NCBI GenBank assembly: GCA_964576135.1
Contig: CAZNTZ010000005.1
Location: forward strand, 1-37,507
Length of the DNA stretch: 37,507 nucleotides
Reading direction: 5' to 3'
From: CAZNTZ01 sp964576135
GTDB taxonomy: Bacteria > Pseudomonadota > Alphaproteobacteria > Rs-D84
Within the stretch, counting starts at the first letter, position 1, and each line of letters starts with the position of its first letter. Below are positions 24,617 through 31,586 of the stretch, piece after piece. The notes below the pieces were generated by a model. That model ran no database searches. It was given only the letters and a program-made list of their open reading frames with translations, and was not told where the DNA came from. A program made the translations under genes and the position numbers.

Positions 24617-25462
24617 ATGAGTAAATTCGCATTAAATTTAATTTGTATGTTTATACCTCTGCGTAAATTGCGAAAAAAATTAAGAAATTATATTATTATT
24701 AAAACAGAATGGAAAAACATTCTTAATAATAAAGATGCTGCATCGGCAATTGATTTTTTAGACCATAAATTTAAAAGTTCATACTATTACAAAAATATAA
24801 TAATTAATGAAATCAAAGCCAGAAATAAAATGGCTCAAGCCGCTGAAAATTTCAACAGTAATGTATCCGTATCAGAATCTTTTTCTGATGTTTATAATAA
24901 AAATGTTTGGTCATCTGATGAATCCCATTCGGGCGGCGGCAGCGAAATTGGAACAACCACCAGAATCAGAGAATTTCTGACAGATTTGTTCAAAAAATAC
25001 GATATTAAATCAATGCTTGATGTTCCATGCGGGGATTATAATTGGATGAATCTGGTTAACAAAGACGACATAAAATACATCGGTGGCGATATAGTTAGAA
25101 ATCTCATTGATGAAAACAATCGCAAATATGGCAAAGAAAATGTCTCATTTGAAACAATTGATATTACCAAAGATAATTTGCCAAAAGTTGATTTAATTTT
25201 TTGCAAAGATTGTTTACAACATTTATCAAATGAAAATGTGATTCTAGCGCTGGCAAACTTCAAACGCAGCGGTGCAAAATATCTGTTGGTCACATCGTAT
25301 CCGCTGACATTGGAAAATTGGGATATTGCCAACGGTGATTGCCGACCGCTGAATTTATTTTTACCACCATTTAATATGACAGAATTTATCGAAAAAATTC
25401 AAGAAATTCCGACCGAGTACAAAGTCGAACAAGATAAAATTATGTTTCTGTATAAATTATAA
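24617..25462 (+). CDS. SAM-dependent methyltransferase (class I)
   Basis: This protein of about 281 aa has an N-terminal helical region (to about 100) followed by a class I methyltransferase fold: SMLDVPCGDYNWMNLV (SAM-binding motif I), KYIGGDIVRNLID (motif II), VDLIFCKDCLQHLSNENVIL (motif IV/V) and AKYLLVTSYPLTLENWDIAN. The glycine-poor motif I (DVPCGD) resembles sugar- or glycan-modifying enzymes. I chose ATG 24617 because AAAGGA lies seven bases upstream; the ATG at 24587 overlaps the preceding gene by seven bases and is the alternative. As the last gene of the glycan cluster it may cap or decorate the chain made by the two upstream enzymes. Confidence 0.85.
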   Translation: MSKFALNLICMFIPLRKLRKKLRNYIIIKTEWKNILNNKDAASAIDFLDHKFKSSYYYKNIIINEIKARNKMAQAAENFNSNVSVSESFSDVYNKNVWSSDESHSGGGSEIGTTTRIREFLTDLFKKYDIKSMLDVPCGDYNWMNLVNKDDIKYIGGDIVRNLIDENNRKYGKENVSFETIDITKDNLPKVDLIFCKDCLQHLSNENVILALANFKRSGAKYLLVTSYPLTLENWDIANGDCRPLNLFLPPFNMTEFIEKIQEIPTEYKVEQDKIMFLYKL

Positions 25463-25469
25463 ATAATAA

Positions 25470-26141
25470 TTATGCTTTGTATGGGATTTTTCTTATAACA
25501 GAATTCTGACTTGATGAAAAACTGTATGAATCGCCAACCCCAATCGGAAAGTATCCGAACGATAAATGTGGGTAATCCGTACCAGTGTATTCTGAAAACA
25601 ACTTAAATAAAACCCCATTTATAGTCACGGTCAAAGCGGTTGGAATATTTGAACTGTTTTTACAACTGATAATTAAAACATGCCTTTCGGTCGCCGATGT
25701 TACAACTGTTGATGCGTCTAAGATCTCTGCATTTGTATAATTTAAATCATAATTTTTTATACTCGTTTTTTCTGCATAATTTCCCAAAGCTGTGGTTGTC
25801 GCAAAACCGGTTACATCCGGCACATCATTGGACTTAGCAAGCTTTATCCCACCAGCGGTGTAACCATCGTGAATTCTTAAAGTTTGATTTGTAGAATCCA
25901 TTGTAATTTCGCCAAGTTCACCAATATAATCGTCATTTTCAACCGCAGTTCCACGTTTCAGTTTCAATTTCCGTTTATTATTTGTATCAGAAATTATTGT
26001 ATCTATATTTAAACCGGTCAAAGTATTTACTATCTCGTTTAATATATCGCGCTGCTGGGTTTGTGATAAAACCTCGTTGCCCATTAATCGTAAAATTGCA
26101 TTACATATAACAAGTTTGTCTTGTTGTGAAATTTGTTCCAT
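25470..26141 (-). CDS. Orphan phage-tail-fibre/receptor-binding-like protein (Mtd N-terminal-like module)
   Basis: This 223-aa protein has a helical start (EQISQQDKLVICNAILRLMG), then the stretch LKLKRGTAVENDDYIGELGE, ITMDSTNQTLRIHDGYTAGG, which resembles the N-terminal module of major tropism determinant and other phage fibre proteins (GELGE...LRIHDG...GG). The C-terminal half looks like a beta-rich domain (RHVLIISCKNSSNIPTALTV onwards). There is no signal peptide. No capsid, terminase, integrase or tail gene is nearby, so it is either a remnant or a co-opted protein. It converges with the methyltransferase (seven bases between stops) and is read from a good promoter with a terminator-filled leader. 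AAAGGAAACAAA precedes the ATG. Confidence 0.65.
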   Translation of the reverse strand: MEQISQQDKLVICNAILRLMGNEVLSQTQQRDILNEIVNTLTGLNIDTIISDTNNKRKLKLKRGTAVENDDYIGELGEITMDSTNQTLRIHDGYTAGGIKLAKSNDVPDVTGFATTTALGNYAEKTSIKNYDLNYTNAEILDASTVVTSATERHVLIISCKNSSNIPTALTVTINGVLFKLFSEYTGTDYPHLSFGYFPIGVGDSYSFSSSQNSVIRKIPYKA

Positions 26142-26162
26142 TTTGTTTCCTTTATAAAAAAA

Positions 26163-26184
26163 GCCCCAGTATAATTACAGGAGC
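26163..26184 (-). terminator. Second terminator-like hairpin in the leader of the tail-fibre-like gene
   Basis: On the minus strand GCTCC (26184-26180) pairs with GGGGC (26167-26163; one G-U), with three further pairs after a mismatch, and is followed by TTTTTTT (26162-26156). It lies 15 bases before the ATG at 26141, between promoter and gene. Confidence 0.55.
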
Positions 26185-26190
26185 AAAATA

Positions 26191-26214
26191 AAAAACGCGA
26201 CCATAATCGGCCGC
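26191..26214 (-). terminator. First terminator-like hairpin in the same leader
   Basis: On the minus strand GCGGCC (26214-26209) pairs with GGTCGC (26202-26197; one G-U) around GATTAT and is followed by GTTTTTT. It begins only about six bases after the predicted transcription start, so it would stop most transcripts as attenuation, or define a very short RNA. Confidence 0.6.
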
Positions 26215-26226
26215 CTTTAAGGAAGG

Positions 26227-26255
26227 ATTATATCATAAAATTAAAAAAAATTCAA
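26227..26255 (-). promoter_or_regulatory. Promoter upstream of the tail-fibre-like gene
   Basis: On the minus strand TTGAAT (26255-26250), a 17-base spacer and TATAAT (26232-26227) form a near-consensus promoter. Transcription would start near 26220 and run through two terminator-like hairpins before the ATG at 26141. Confidence 0.65.
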
Positions 26256-26272
26256 TATCAAATGAAATGAAA

Positions 26273-26293
26273 AAATGGCCCAATGGACCATTT
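26273..26293 (-). terminator. Intrinsic terminator of tRNA-Met
   Basis: On the minus strand AAATGGTCC (26293-26285) pairs with GGGCCATTT (26281-26273; one G-U) around ATT, followed by a T-run. It lies six bases after the tRNA 3' end. Confidence 0.75.
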
Positions 26294-26298
26294 AATTT

Positions 26299-26373
26299 TG
26301 GTAGCGGGAGAGGGATTCGGACCCCCGACCCAAGCATTATGATTGCCTTGCTCTACCACTGAGCTATCCCGCC
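26299..26373 (-). tRNA. tRNA-Met (anticodon CAT, probably elongator)
   Basis: This 75-nt cloverleaf has acceptor GGCGGGA/TCCCGCT (one G-U), D arm GCTC/GAGC, anticodon stem AGGCA/TGCTT with loop ATCATAA (anticodon CAT), T loop TCCGAAT and encoded CCA. The 1-72 pair is G-U rather than the mismatch of an initiator tRNA, so elongator Met is most likely; tRNA-Ile2 (modified CAT) cannot be fully excluded. Confidence 0.9.
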
Positions 26374-26502
26374 AAATGTCAGCAGATTCTACATCACGAT
26401 TTATCAAAAATCAAGATTATTTTATCCGACTAAATACTTATTGTTTTGAACCATATCCATGATAAAATTTAAGAGCAGAAAAAAACAAAAAAAGGATAGA
26501 AA

Positions 26503-26925
26503 ATGGACCCAGAAATCAAGAAGTTGTTACTCGAAATAATAAACGCATGCCCAGACACACAGTTTGTTACAATACGCCCGGATGGATATCCGGAAACACG
26601 TCATGTAATGAATACTTTGAACATCGGAACAACCGATTTAAATTTACATTTTATGACAAGTAACAAATCACATAAATATGACCAGATACTCAGAAATGCA
26701 AATATTTGTCTGTATTATTTTGATCATAATACCAGACACGCAATCAGGTTATTTGGGCAAATTTTACCAGTAGAAAGTGCAGAACAAAAACAAAAATATT
26801 GGAAAGACGAGTATACCGCGTACGGATATATCAATGCAGATGATCCAAAATTGGCGCTTTTGCGTTTCGTTCCAAAAATGTACAAATTCTATACCGGACT
26901 AGAAGAAAAATCTGGAAAAATTTAA
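26503..26925 (+). CDS. Pyridoxamine 5'-phosphate oxidase-like FMN-binding protein
   Basis: This 140-aa protein resembles the small split-barrel flavin proteins of the general-stress-protein-26 group: QFVTIRPDGYPETRHVMNTL at the start, DLNLHFMTSNKSHKYDQILR and NANICLYYFDHNTRHAIRLF in the core, and RFVPKMYKFYTGLEE at the end. Such proteins bind FMN, and sometimes F420 or haem, and are often linked to oxidative stress; true PNPOx activity is unlikely at this size. The ribosome site is AAAAAGGATAGAAA. The superoxide dismutase gene follows 24 bases later on the same strand, so a shared stress role is reasonable. Confidence 0.82.
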   Translation: MDPEIKKLLLEIINACPDTQFVTIRPDGYPETRHVMNTLNIGTTDLNLHFMTSNKSHKYDQILRNANICLYYFDHNTRHAIRLFGQILPVESAEQKQKYWKDEYTAYGYINADDPKLALLRFVPKMYKFYTGLEEKSGKI

Positions 26926-26949
26926 CAATAAAGAATAAGGAGATAAAAT

Positions 26950-27534
26950 ATGTTTTCACTTGAAAAATATCCTTTGAAATATGCTCGGAATGCTCTGGCA
27001 CCTTATATGTCTGAACAAACCGTTGATTTTCATTACGGCAAACATTTTGATACATATATCAAAAATCTGAACACATTGATTGCTGGAACTGATTACGAGA
27101 AAATGTCACTGGAAGAAATTGTTAAAAAATCTGCAACCGATCCAAACGGGAAAAAGATTTTTAACAACGCCGGGCAAACATTTAATCACAGCATTTTCTT
27201 TGCGCAAATGGCCAAAGACAATGGATCGAAAATGCCAAAGGAAATTGCAGATGCGTTCGGTGGAGCTGATAAATTCTTGAAAGAATTCAAGGACGCAGCA
27301 ATGTCTGTATTCGGCAGCGGTTGGGTCTGGTTATCCGAAGATGCCGGTAAACTGAAAATCGAAACCACAGCAAATGCTGACAACCCGATTGCACATGGCC
27401 GCAAAGCATTATTGGCACTGGACGTTTGGGAACATTCATATTATTTGGATTACCAAAATCGTCGCGGTGATTTTATTGACGCGTTTCTGGCACACTTGGT
27501 CGATTGGGACTTTGTGGTAAAAGAAATGAAATAA
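26950..27534 (+). CDS. sodB: Superoxide dismutase (Fe/Mn family, probably Fe)
   Basis: This 194-aa enzyme converts superoxide to hydrogen peroxide and oxygen. The metal ligands are visible: H28 (VDFHYGKHFDTY), H near 77 (TFNHSIFFAQM), and D and H in ALDVWEHSYYLDYQNRRGDF. The GSGWVWL stretch is typical of the family and the length matches FeSOD. No signal peptide is seen, so it is cytoplasmic. AAGGAGATAAAAT precedes the ATG. It is downstream of the FMN-binding protein and ends at a strong hairpin shared with the opposite-strand tRNA-Val. Confidence 0.96.
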   Translation: MFSLEKYPLKYARNALAPYMSEQTVDFHYGKHFDTYIKNLNTLIAGTDYEKMSLEEIVKKSATDPNGKKIFNNAGQTFNHSIFFAQMAKDNGSKMPKEIADAFGGADKFLKEFKDAAMSVFGSGWVWLSEDAGKLKIETTANADNPIAHGRKALLALDVWEHSYYLDYQNRRGDFIDAFLAHLVDWDFVVKEMK

Positions 27535-27538
27535 AAAG

Positions 27539-27558
27539 TGCGGGCTTAAAAACCCGCA
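27539..27558. terminator. Bidirectional terminator between sodB and tRNA-Val
   Basis: TGCGGG (27539-27544) pairs with CCCGCA (27553-27558) around an eight-base loop. TTTTTT follows on the plus strand, and the complement of AAAAA gives a T-run on the minus strand after tRNA-Val. Confidence 0.85.
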
Positions 27559-27574
27559 TTTTTTAATAACTTTT

Positions 27575-27651
27575 TGGTGGATGTGATTGGACTCGAACCG
27601 ACGACCTCTTCGATGTGAACGAAGCGCTCTAACCAACTGAGCTACACATCC
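27575..27651 (-). tRNA. tRNA-Val (anticodon CAC)
   Basis: This 77-nt cloverleaf has acceptor GGATGTG/CACATCC, D arm GCTC/GAGC, anticodon stem CTTCG/CGAAG with loop TTCACAT (anticodon CAC), T loop TTCGAGT and encoded CCA. It lies 27 bases after the lpxI stop on the same strand, without an obvious promoter of its own, so it is probably cut from the lpxI transcript. Confidence 0.93.
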
Positions 27652-27678
27652 ATTGCCCCGAATTATAACATTCGGATT

Positions 27679-28491
27679 TTATTTTGCAACTATGAATATC
27701 CCGGATTTGTTGGCTTCTGCAATGATTTTTTCGCGTTCAATCACAAAACAAGTTTTTGCATTAACAACGATTCCACGCAATCCCGCGGACGCAACATCAC
27801 GAACAGTATCTATGCCAATTGCTGGGATATCAATTCGTAAATCTTGCTGGGGTTTGGTCATTTTTGCAAAAACACCACTGCCCTTTCTTTTACCACGAAT
27901 TTCAATAACACGTTTTAACATACGTGCTGTTCCTTCGGCTGCTTCTATGGCCAAAACCTGTTTATCAACCACAGCACTCTGCCCTATGTCTTCACGACCA
28001 ATCAATGTTGAAACATGAACCGCACGTGTTATATTTTTTTCATCATCTTTGTTTGGTTTCGCCTTTGTTTGAACACCGGCATTAAAAACCAAATCTGGAC
28101 AAACATCTTGGGCACCAATAATTTTAAAACCCTTAGACTCTATACCGGCAATCAACGCAGACGCCATTGAATCATAACCTTTTTGATTTTTTATAATGCG
28201 TGCCAAAATAGAAATAGACCAAAAATCTGGACGAATATCAGAAAGATTAGGATGACCGATTGCACCAACAAATGTCCAAGTTGTTATTCCGCGTTTTTTA
28301 CATTCGCGCGCAACTGCGCCACCACCACCCAATCTGATTACCATATCAGGCTTTAACACAGGGTCATAAAACCCTTTTAAACCGACAACAAAAACTTCCC
28401 AGCCACTTGCGCGCAAAGAATCGCATACCAATAATGGTAATTTTAATGCCCCACAAATTACGGCTATCTTTTTACTATTTATTTTTTTCAT
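27679..28491 (-). CDS. lpxI: UDP-2,3-diacylglucosamine pyrophosphatase LpxI
   Basis: This 270-aa protein hydrolyses UDP-2,3-diacylglucosamine to lipid X plus UMP, the fourth step of lipid A synthesis; it is the alternative to LpxH typical of Alphaproteobacteria. Recognised parts are KIAVICGALKLPLLVCDSLR, VIRLGGGGAVARECKKRGIT, REDIGQSAVVDKQVLAIEAA with EGTARML, and KPQQDLRIDIPAIGIDTV near the end. I prefer the ATG at 28491 over the TTG at 28503. It usually follows lpxA/fabZ in this class; here it stands alone with tRNA-Val downstream, so the gene order is rearranged. Confidence 0.93.
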   Translation of the reverse strand: MKKINSKKIAVICGALKLPLLVCDSLRASGWEVFVVGLKGFYDPVLKPDMVIRLGGGGAVARECKKRGITTWTFVGAIGHPNLSDIRPDFWSISILARIIKNQKGYDSMASALIAGIESKGFKIIGAQDVCPDLVFNAGVQTKAKPNKDDEKNITRAVHVSTLIGREDIGQSAVVDKQVLAIEAAEGTARMLKRVIEIRGKRKGSGVFAKMTKPQQDLRIDIPAIGIDTVRDVASAGLRGIVVNAKTCFVIEREKIIAEANKSGIFIVAK

Positions 28492-28556
28492 TTTATAATC
28501 CAATCTGTACTAAACAATCCTAACTTTAATAAACGCTGGAATCAAGTCTGATTTTT

Positions 28557-28565
28557 TGGTAAAAT
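28557..28565 (+). promoter_or_regulatory. Extended -10 promoter close to the start codon of the 28575 gene
   Basis: TGGTAAAAT at 28557-28565 is an extended -10. The ATG at 28575 lies nine bases after it, leaving a predicted leader of only two or three bases. Confidence 0.45.
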
Positions 28566-28574
28566 AACGCCATC

Positions 28575-29336
28575 ATGAAGAAAATTTTATTAACATCACT
28601 TATTGTTTTGCTCACAGTTACTGCGCGTGCAGGCTATGACGACAAAATGTTCAAGACCGAAGTCAGGGAAGGCCTTGACGTTGTGACCGCAATAAATACG
28701 CCAATGCCTGTCAAAGAAACACCTGTAATTGGCGAATTGGGTTATGACGTCTATGGAAAAATGGGTCCGATTGACCCATCTTATGACATTTTTATCCCAG
28801 CTGATACATACATGCGATTTGGTGCGGGTTTACCAATCGGAAAAATGTCTGGATCTGCTAACCTATCTCGGGTATCTGGGGGCGATGTGGTTCAGCTTGG
28901 TATGGGTTGGAATATATTGTCTTATGTCAGAGGCGAATTAGATTTCCAAACCCAGACTCTTGAATTTTCCAAATTTGACGAAGGTTCTGTAAATATGAAC
29001 GGTTTTGGTGCAACACTTTACTTTGACTTAACCAAACGTTATATCAGAACCGGTGATGTAACCAAACGCCGTACTTTTATACCGTTTATTGGTTTTGGTG
29101 TATCAGGTGGCAATTATAAATTTAACGATGTCGGCATTTTGGATGGCGCATCTGGAATGTTTATTGCACCACGTGGCACACTTGGGTTCACTTTCATGTT
29201 AAATGATTTACTGGGGTTTGATCTTGCTTATCAATATTCTCATGTTATAAGTAATGCATGGGGATGGGGACCAAATGCTTATGGCAAAGGTGCAGGACTC
29301 AGCAATATTATTGGAACATTTCGATATAACTTTTGA
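28575..29336 (+). CDS. Predicted outer-membrane beta-barrel protein
   Basis: This 253-aa protein has a signal peptide (MKKILLTSLIVLLTVTARA, cleaved before GYDDK). The mature part has alternating strand patterns such as YMRFGAGLPIGKMSGSANLS, MGWNILSYVRGELDFQTQTL, TFIPFIGFGVSGGNYKFND and LGFDLAYQYSHV, and ends NIIGTFRYNF with terminal Phe. It resembles opacity/OmpW-type barrels in layout, but the family is not certain. It is followed 16 bases later by a second barrel gene and has a promoter almost at its start codon. Confidence 0.8.
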   Translation: MKKILLTSLIVLLTVTARAGYDDKMFKTEVREGLDVVTAINTPMPVKETPVIGELGYDVYGKMGPIDPSYDIFIPADTYMRFGAGLPIGKMSGSANLSRVSGGDVVQLGMGWNILSYVRGELDFQTQTLEFSKFDEGSVNMNGFGATLYFDLTKRYIRTGDVTKRRTFIPFIGFGVSGGNYKFNDVGILDGASGMFIAPRGTLGFTFMLNDLLGFDLAYQYSHVISNAWGWGPNAYGKGAGLSNIIGTFRYNF

Positions 29337-29352
29337 TTAAAAAAGCAATAAA

Positions 29353-29988
29353 ATGAAAAAAGCACTTGGAATTATTTGTGGATTATTTTTAACAGCACCT
29401 GCGTTTGCAATACCTATTGTTGCGCAAGAAAAGCCACAACTTTACGATGACACAAGTCGCGACACCCAACTTTCACGCGAAAAGCCTTTTTATATCAAAG
29501 GTGACTATGTTTATTCAATGTGGTCTGATGGTTCAGAAAATGGCGCGGTGTTCAAAGGCGACAGTACAACATCTTTTGGAATCGCACTTGGGGCACGCGT
29601 TATGGATACTTTCCGCATGGAAGCAAATTATTACAATCTTGCTGCAAAATGGGATGGTTTCAAAATTGACGGTTCTGCATTATTTATAAATGCTATTTTA
29701 GATGGCAGAATTGATGGAATGTATCGCGGTTATACACATCAATTCTTAGTCCCTTACGTTGGTTTTGGTTTGGGTATGACATGGTTAAATTCAGACGATG
29801 TAATAATAAGCAACGAAGCAGCCCCTGCATTCGCAGGACTTGCTGGTGTCGCTGTTGAATTTAATGATTCTTTCGCAATTGATTTTGGATATCAATATAT
29901 TTATATAACTTCACCAAAAATTGTCGGTGCAACTGATTATACGCCTACGGCGCATCAATTCAGAGTCGGCGCACGGGTATTCTTCTGA
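29353..29988 (+). CDS. Predicted outer-membrane beta-barrel protein (opacity-like)
   Basis: This 211-aa protein has a signal peptide (MKKALGIICGLFLTAPAFA, cleaved before IPIVAQ). Strand-like segments include FYIKGDYVYSMWSDGS, TSFGIALGARVMDTFRMEAN, FLVPYVGFGLGMTWLNSDDV and FAIDFGYQYIYI, and it ends HQFRVGARVFF with terminal Phe. It is shorter than its neighbour and fits a small eight-strand barrel. It is read with the 28575 barrel, and its stop shares one base with the start of the methyltransferase gene. Confidence 0.82.
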   Translation: MKKALGIICGLFLTAPAFAIPIVAQEKPQLYDDTSRDTQLSREKPFYIKGDYVYSMWSDGSENGAVFKGDSTTSFGIALGARVMDTFRMEANYYNLAAKWDGFKIDGSALFINAILDGRIDGMYRGYTHQFLVPYVGFGLGMTWLNSDDVIISNEAAPAFAGLAGVAVEFNDSFAIDFGYQYIYITSPKIVGATDYTPTAHQFRVGARVFF

Positions 29989-30929
29989 TGGTTAAATGCC
30001 CGCTGTTTGGAAAATGCGGCGGATGCAAACTTGATTTTGCTGCATCTGATTACCGCGATAAAAAAAGTTCATTATTAAAAAATATCCCAACAACTGATGA
30101 TCCAATATGGCATAGCATTGGCACAAGACGCAGGGCAGATTTTGCGTTTGTTGACGATACTTTTGGATTTTTCGAACGCGGATCAAAAAACATTGTTTCT
30201 GTACAAAATTGCCCATTACTTTCACCAAAATTAAATAATATATTACCTTTGTTGGCTCGGATGCCATGGTCTGGTGGGGGATCAGTTTTAGTAACAGAAT
30301 GCGAAAATGGAATTGATATAGCAGTATCGGCCTCTGTACCATATTTTTCACGCGAGTTTGCAATCGCAGCCGAAAAATTACCGGCTGTAAGAATAACTTG
30401 GAATGATAAAACTGTTAAACAAACCGCAACACCGGTAATTGATTTTGATGGACACAAAGTAAATTATTCATCGGGTGCTTTTTTGCAACCATCAAAAACC
30501 AGCGAAGAAACTATTCGTGAACTAATAAAAAAATATGGTGGCGGTATTGGAAAAACTGTTGATTTATTTTGCGGGCTTGGTGCATTTGCATTACCACTGG
30601 GCGCAGACGGTTACGATATTTCAACACAGTTACGCAAGCGTGATTTGGTAAAAAAACCATTATCGCCCCGCGAACTAGAAAAATATAATGTAATTGTACT
30701 TGACCCACCACGTGCAGGTGCAGGCGCACAAATCAAAGAAATATCAAAATTATCACCCAGCGCAAATAATTCAAAAACAGTTATATATGTTTCCTGTAAT
30801 CCAGAAACATTTATGCGTGACGCAAAAGTTCTGGAATCTGCGGGATGGAAATTAACAAATCTGACCCCGGTTGATCAATTCGTTGGAAGTGACCATTGGG
30901 AACTGGTCGGGAAATTTATACAAAGTTAA
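29988..30929 (+). CDS. RlmD/TrmA-family RNA uracil-5 methyltransferase, shortened
   Basis: This 313-aa protein belongs to the SAM-dependent m5U methyltransferases of 23S rRNA or tRNA. The N-terminal iron-sulfur motif CPLFGKCGGCKLDF is present, then GAFLQPSKTSEETIRELI, SAM motif I TVDLFCGLGAFALPLG, VIVLDPPRAGAGAQI, the catalytic-Cys motif VIYVSCNPETFMRDAK, and a typical end LTPVDQFVGSDHWELVGKF. No TRAM domain is seen. Between motif I and RDLVKKPLSPREL the chain is about 25 residues shorter than E. coli RlmD, removing the helix after the second SAM-binding strand. The start overlaps the barrel gene's stop by one base. Confidence 0.85.
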   Translation: MVKCPLFGKCGGCKLDFAASDYRDKKSSLLKNIPTTDDPIWHSIGTRRRADFAFVDDTFGFFERGSKNIVSVQNCPLLSPKLNNILPLLARMPWSGGGSVLVTECENGIDIAVSASVPYFSREFAIAAEKLPAVRITWNDKTVKQTATPVIDFDGHKVNYSSGAFLQPSKTSEETIRELIKKYGGGIGKTVDLFCGLGAFALPLGADGYDISTQLRKRDLVKKPLSPRELEKYNVIVLDPPRAGAGAQIKEISKLSPSANNSKTVIYVSCNPETFMRDAKVLESAGWKLTNLTPVDQFVGSDHWELVGKFIQS

Positions 30930-30949
30930 TTTTATAAACTTGTAAACTA

Positions 30950-31438
30950 TTAACGTTCTTTACAAAGTTCTTTTCCATAAAAATATTTTGTTTGGCCATT
31001 TGCCGTTATTTTACCAATTTTTTTGATGCCTATTTCTTTATAATGGGCACCTGTCAAAGATGAACCCAAAATATATTCAAAATTGGAATATTGATTTACA
31101 ATTTCACATGCATGCAGCAATAATTTACTGCCGTGCATTTTACCAACCTGTCCGGGTAAAACAGAAAAATAATTAAAATGTGCTGTATTTTTAAAAAGAG
31201 TGTCTTCGTTTATACAAATCGTACCAATAATTTTTCCATCGTTATTCAAAACACAGGCCAACCCATGATTTTTATTTATCATTGGCTTTTTTGTGTTCGC
31301 ATTTACTACATAGTAATTTATCTCTCGTAAGAAACGAGAAGGTACAACAGATTTTTTATCAACAGCAAGCCATGCAATCTCTGCAAATTCTTCTATTTTA
31401 TTAAAATCGCTCAAAAGTTCTATTCTTATATCATTCAT
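30950..31438 (-). CDS. GNAT-like N-acetyltransferase
   Basis: This 162-aa protein fits the GNAT fold: an N-terminal pair of helices (NKIEEFAEIAWLAVD), beta-strands with HGLACVLNNDGKIIGTICIN, and the acetyl-CoA-binding strand and loop YFSVLPGQVGKMHGSKLLLH followed by a helix ACEIVNQY. The loop (Q-V-G-K-M-H-G) is a variant of the usual Q/R-x-x-G-x-G/A. The remaining part, ILGSSLTGAHYKEIGIKKIG, matches the later GNAT strands. Substrate unknown. It converges with the methyltransferase gene (20 bases apart) and is divergent from the small-RNA region. Confidence 0.7.
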   Translation of the reverse strand: MNDIRIELLSDFNKIEEFAEIAWLAVDKKSVVPSRFLREINYYVVNANTKKPMINKNHGLACVLNNDGKIIGTICINEDTLFKNTAHFNYFSVLPGQVGKMHGSKLLLHACEIVNQYSNFEYILGSSLTGAHYKEIGIKKIGKITANGQTKYFYGKELCKER

Positions 31439-31553
31439 GGTTCCTGCAAACTATCACAATTGATATTAAAAGCAATAAAATCCTATTATTTTTCTTATAA
31501 ACTTATTTTTTTATATAAATGGACAAAAATTATAAAAGTGTCAATTTATAACT

Positions 31554-31580
31554 TGACAAATTATAAAAATGTATTATATT
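31554..31580 (+). promoter_or_regulatory. Promoter of the candidate small RNA
   Basis: TTGACA (31554-31559, perfect -35) and TATATT (31575-31580) are separated by 15 bases, slightly short. Transcription would start near 31587. Confidence 0.6.
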
Positions 31581-31586
31581 TCGATT

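Noticed and set aside
30050..30457. Open frame of 135 codons on the minus strand opposite the methyltransferase gene
   Set aside because: It has no ribosome site and overlaps the strongly supported RlmD/TrmA-type gene.
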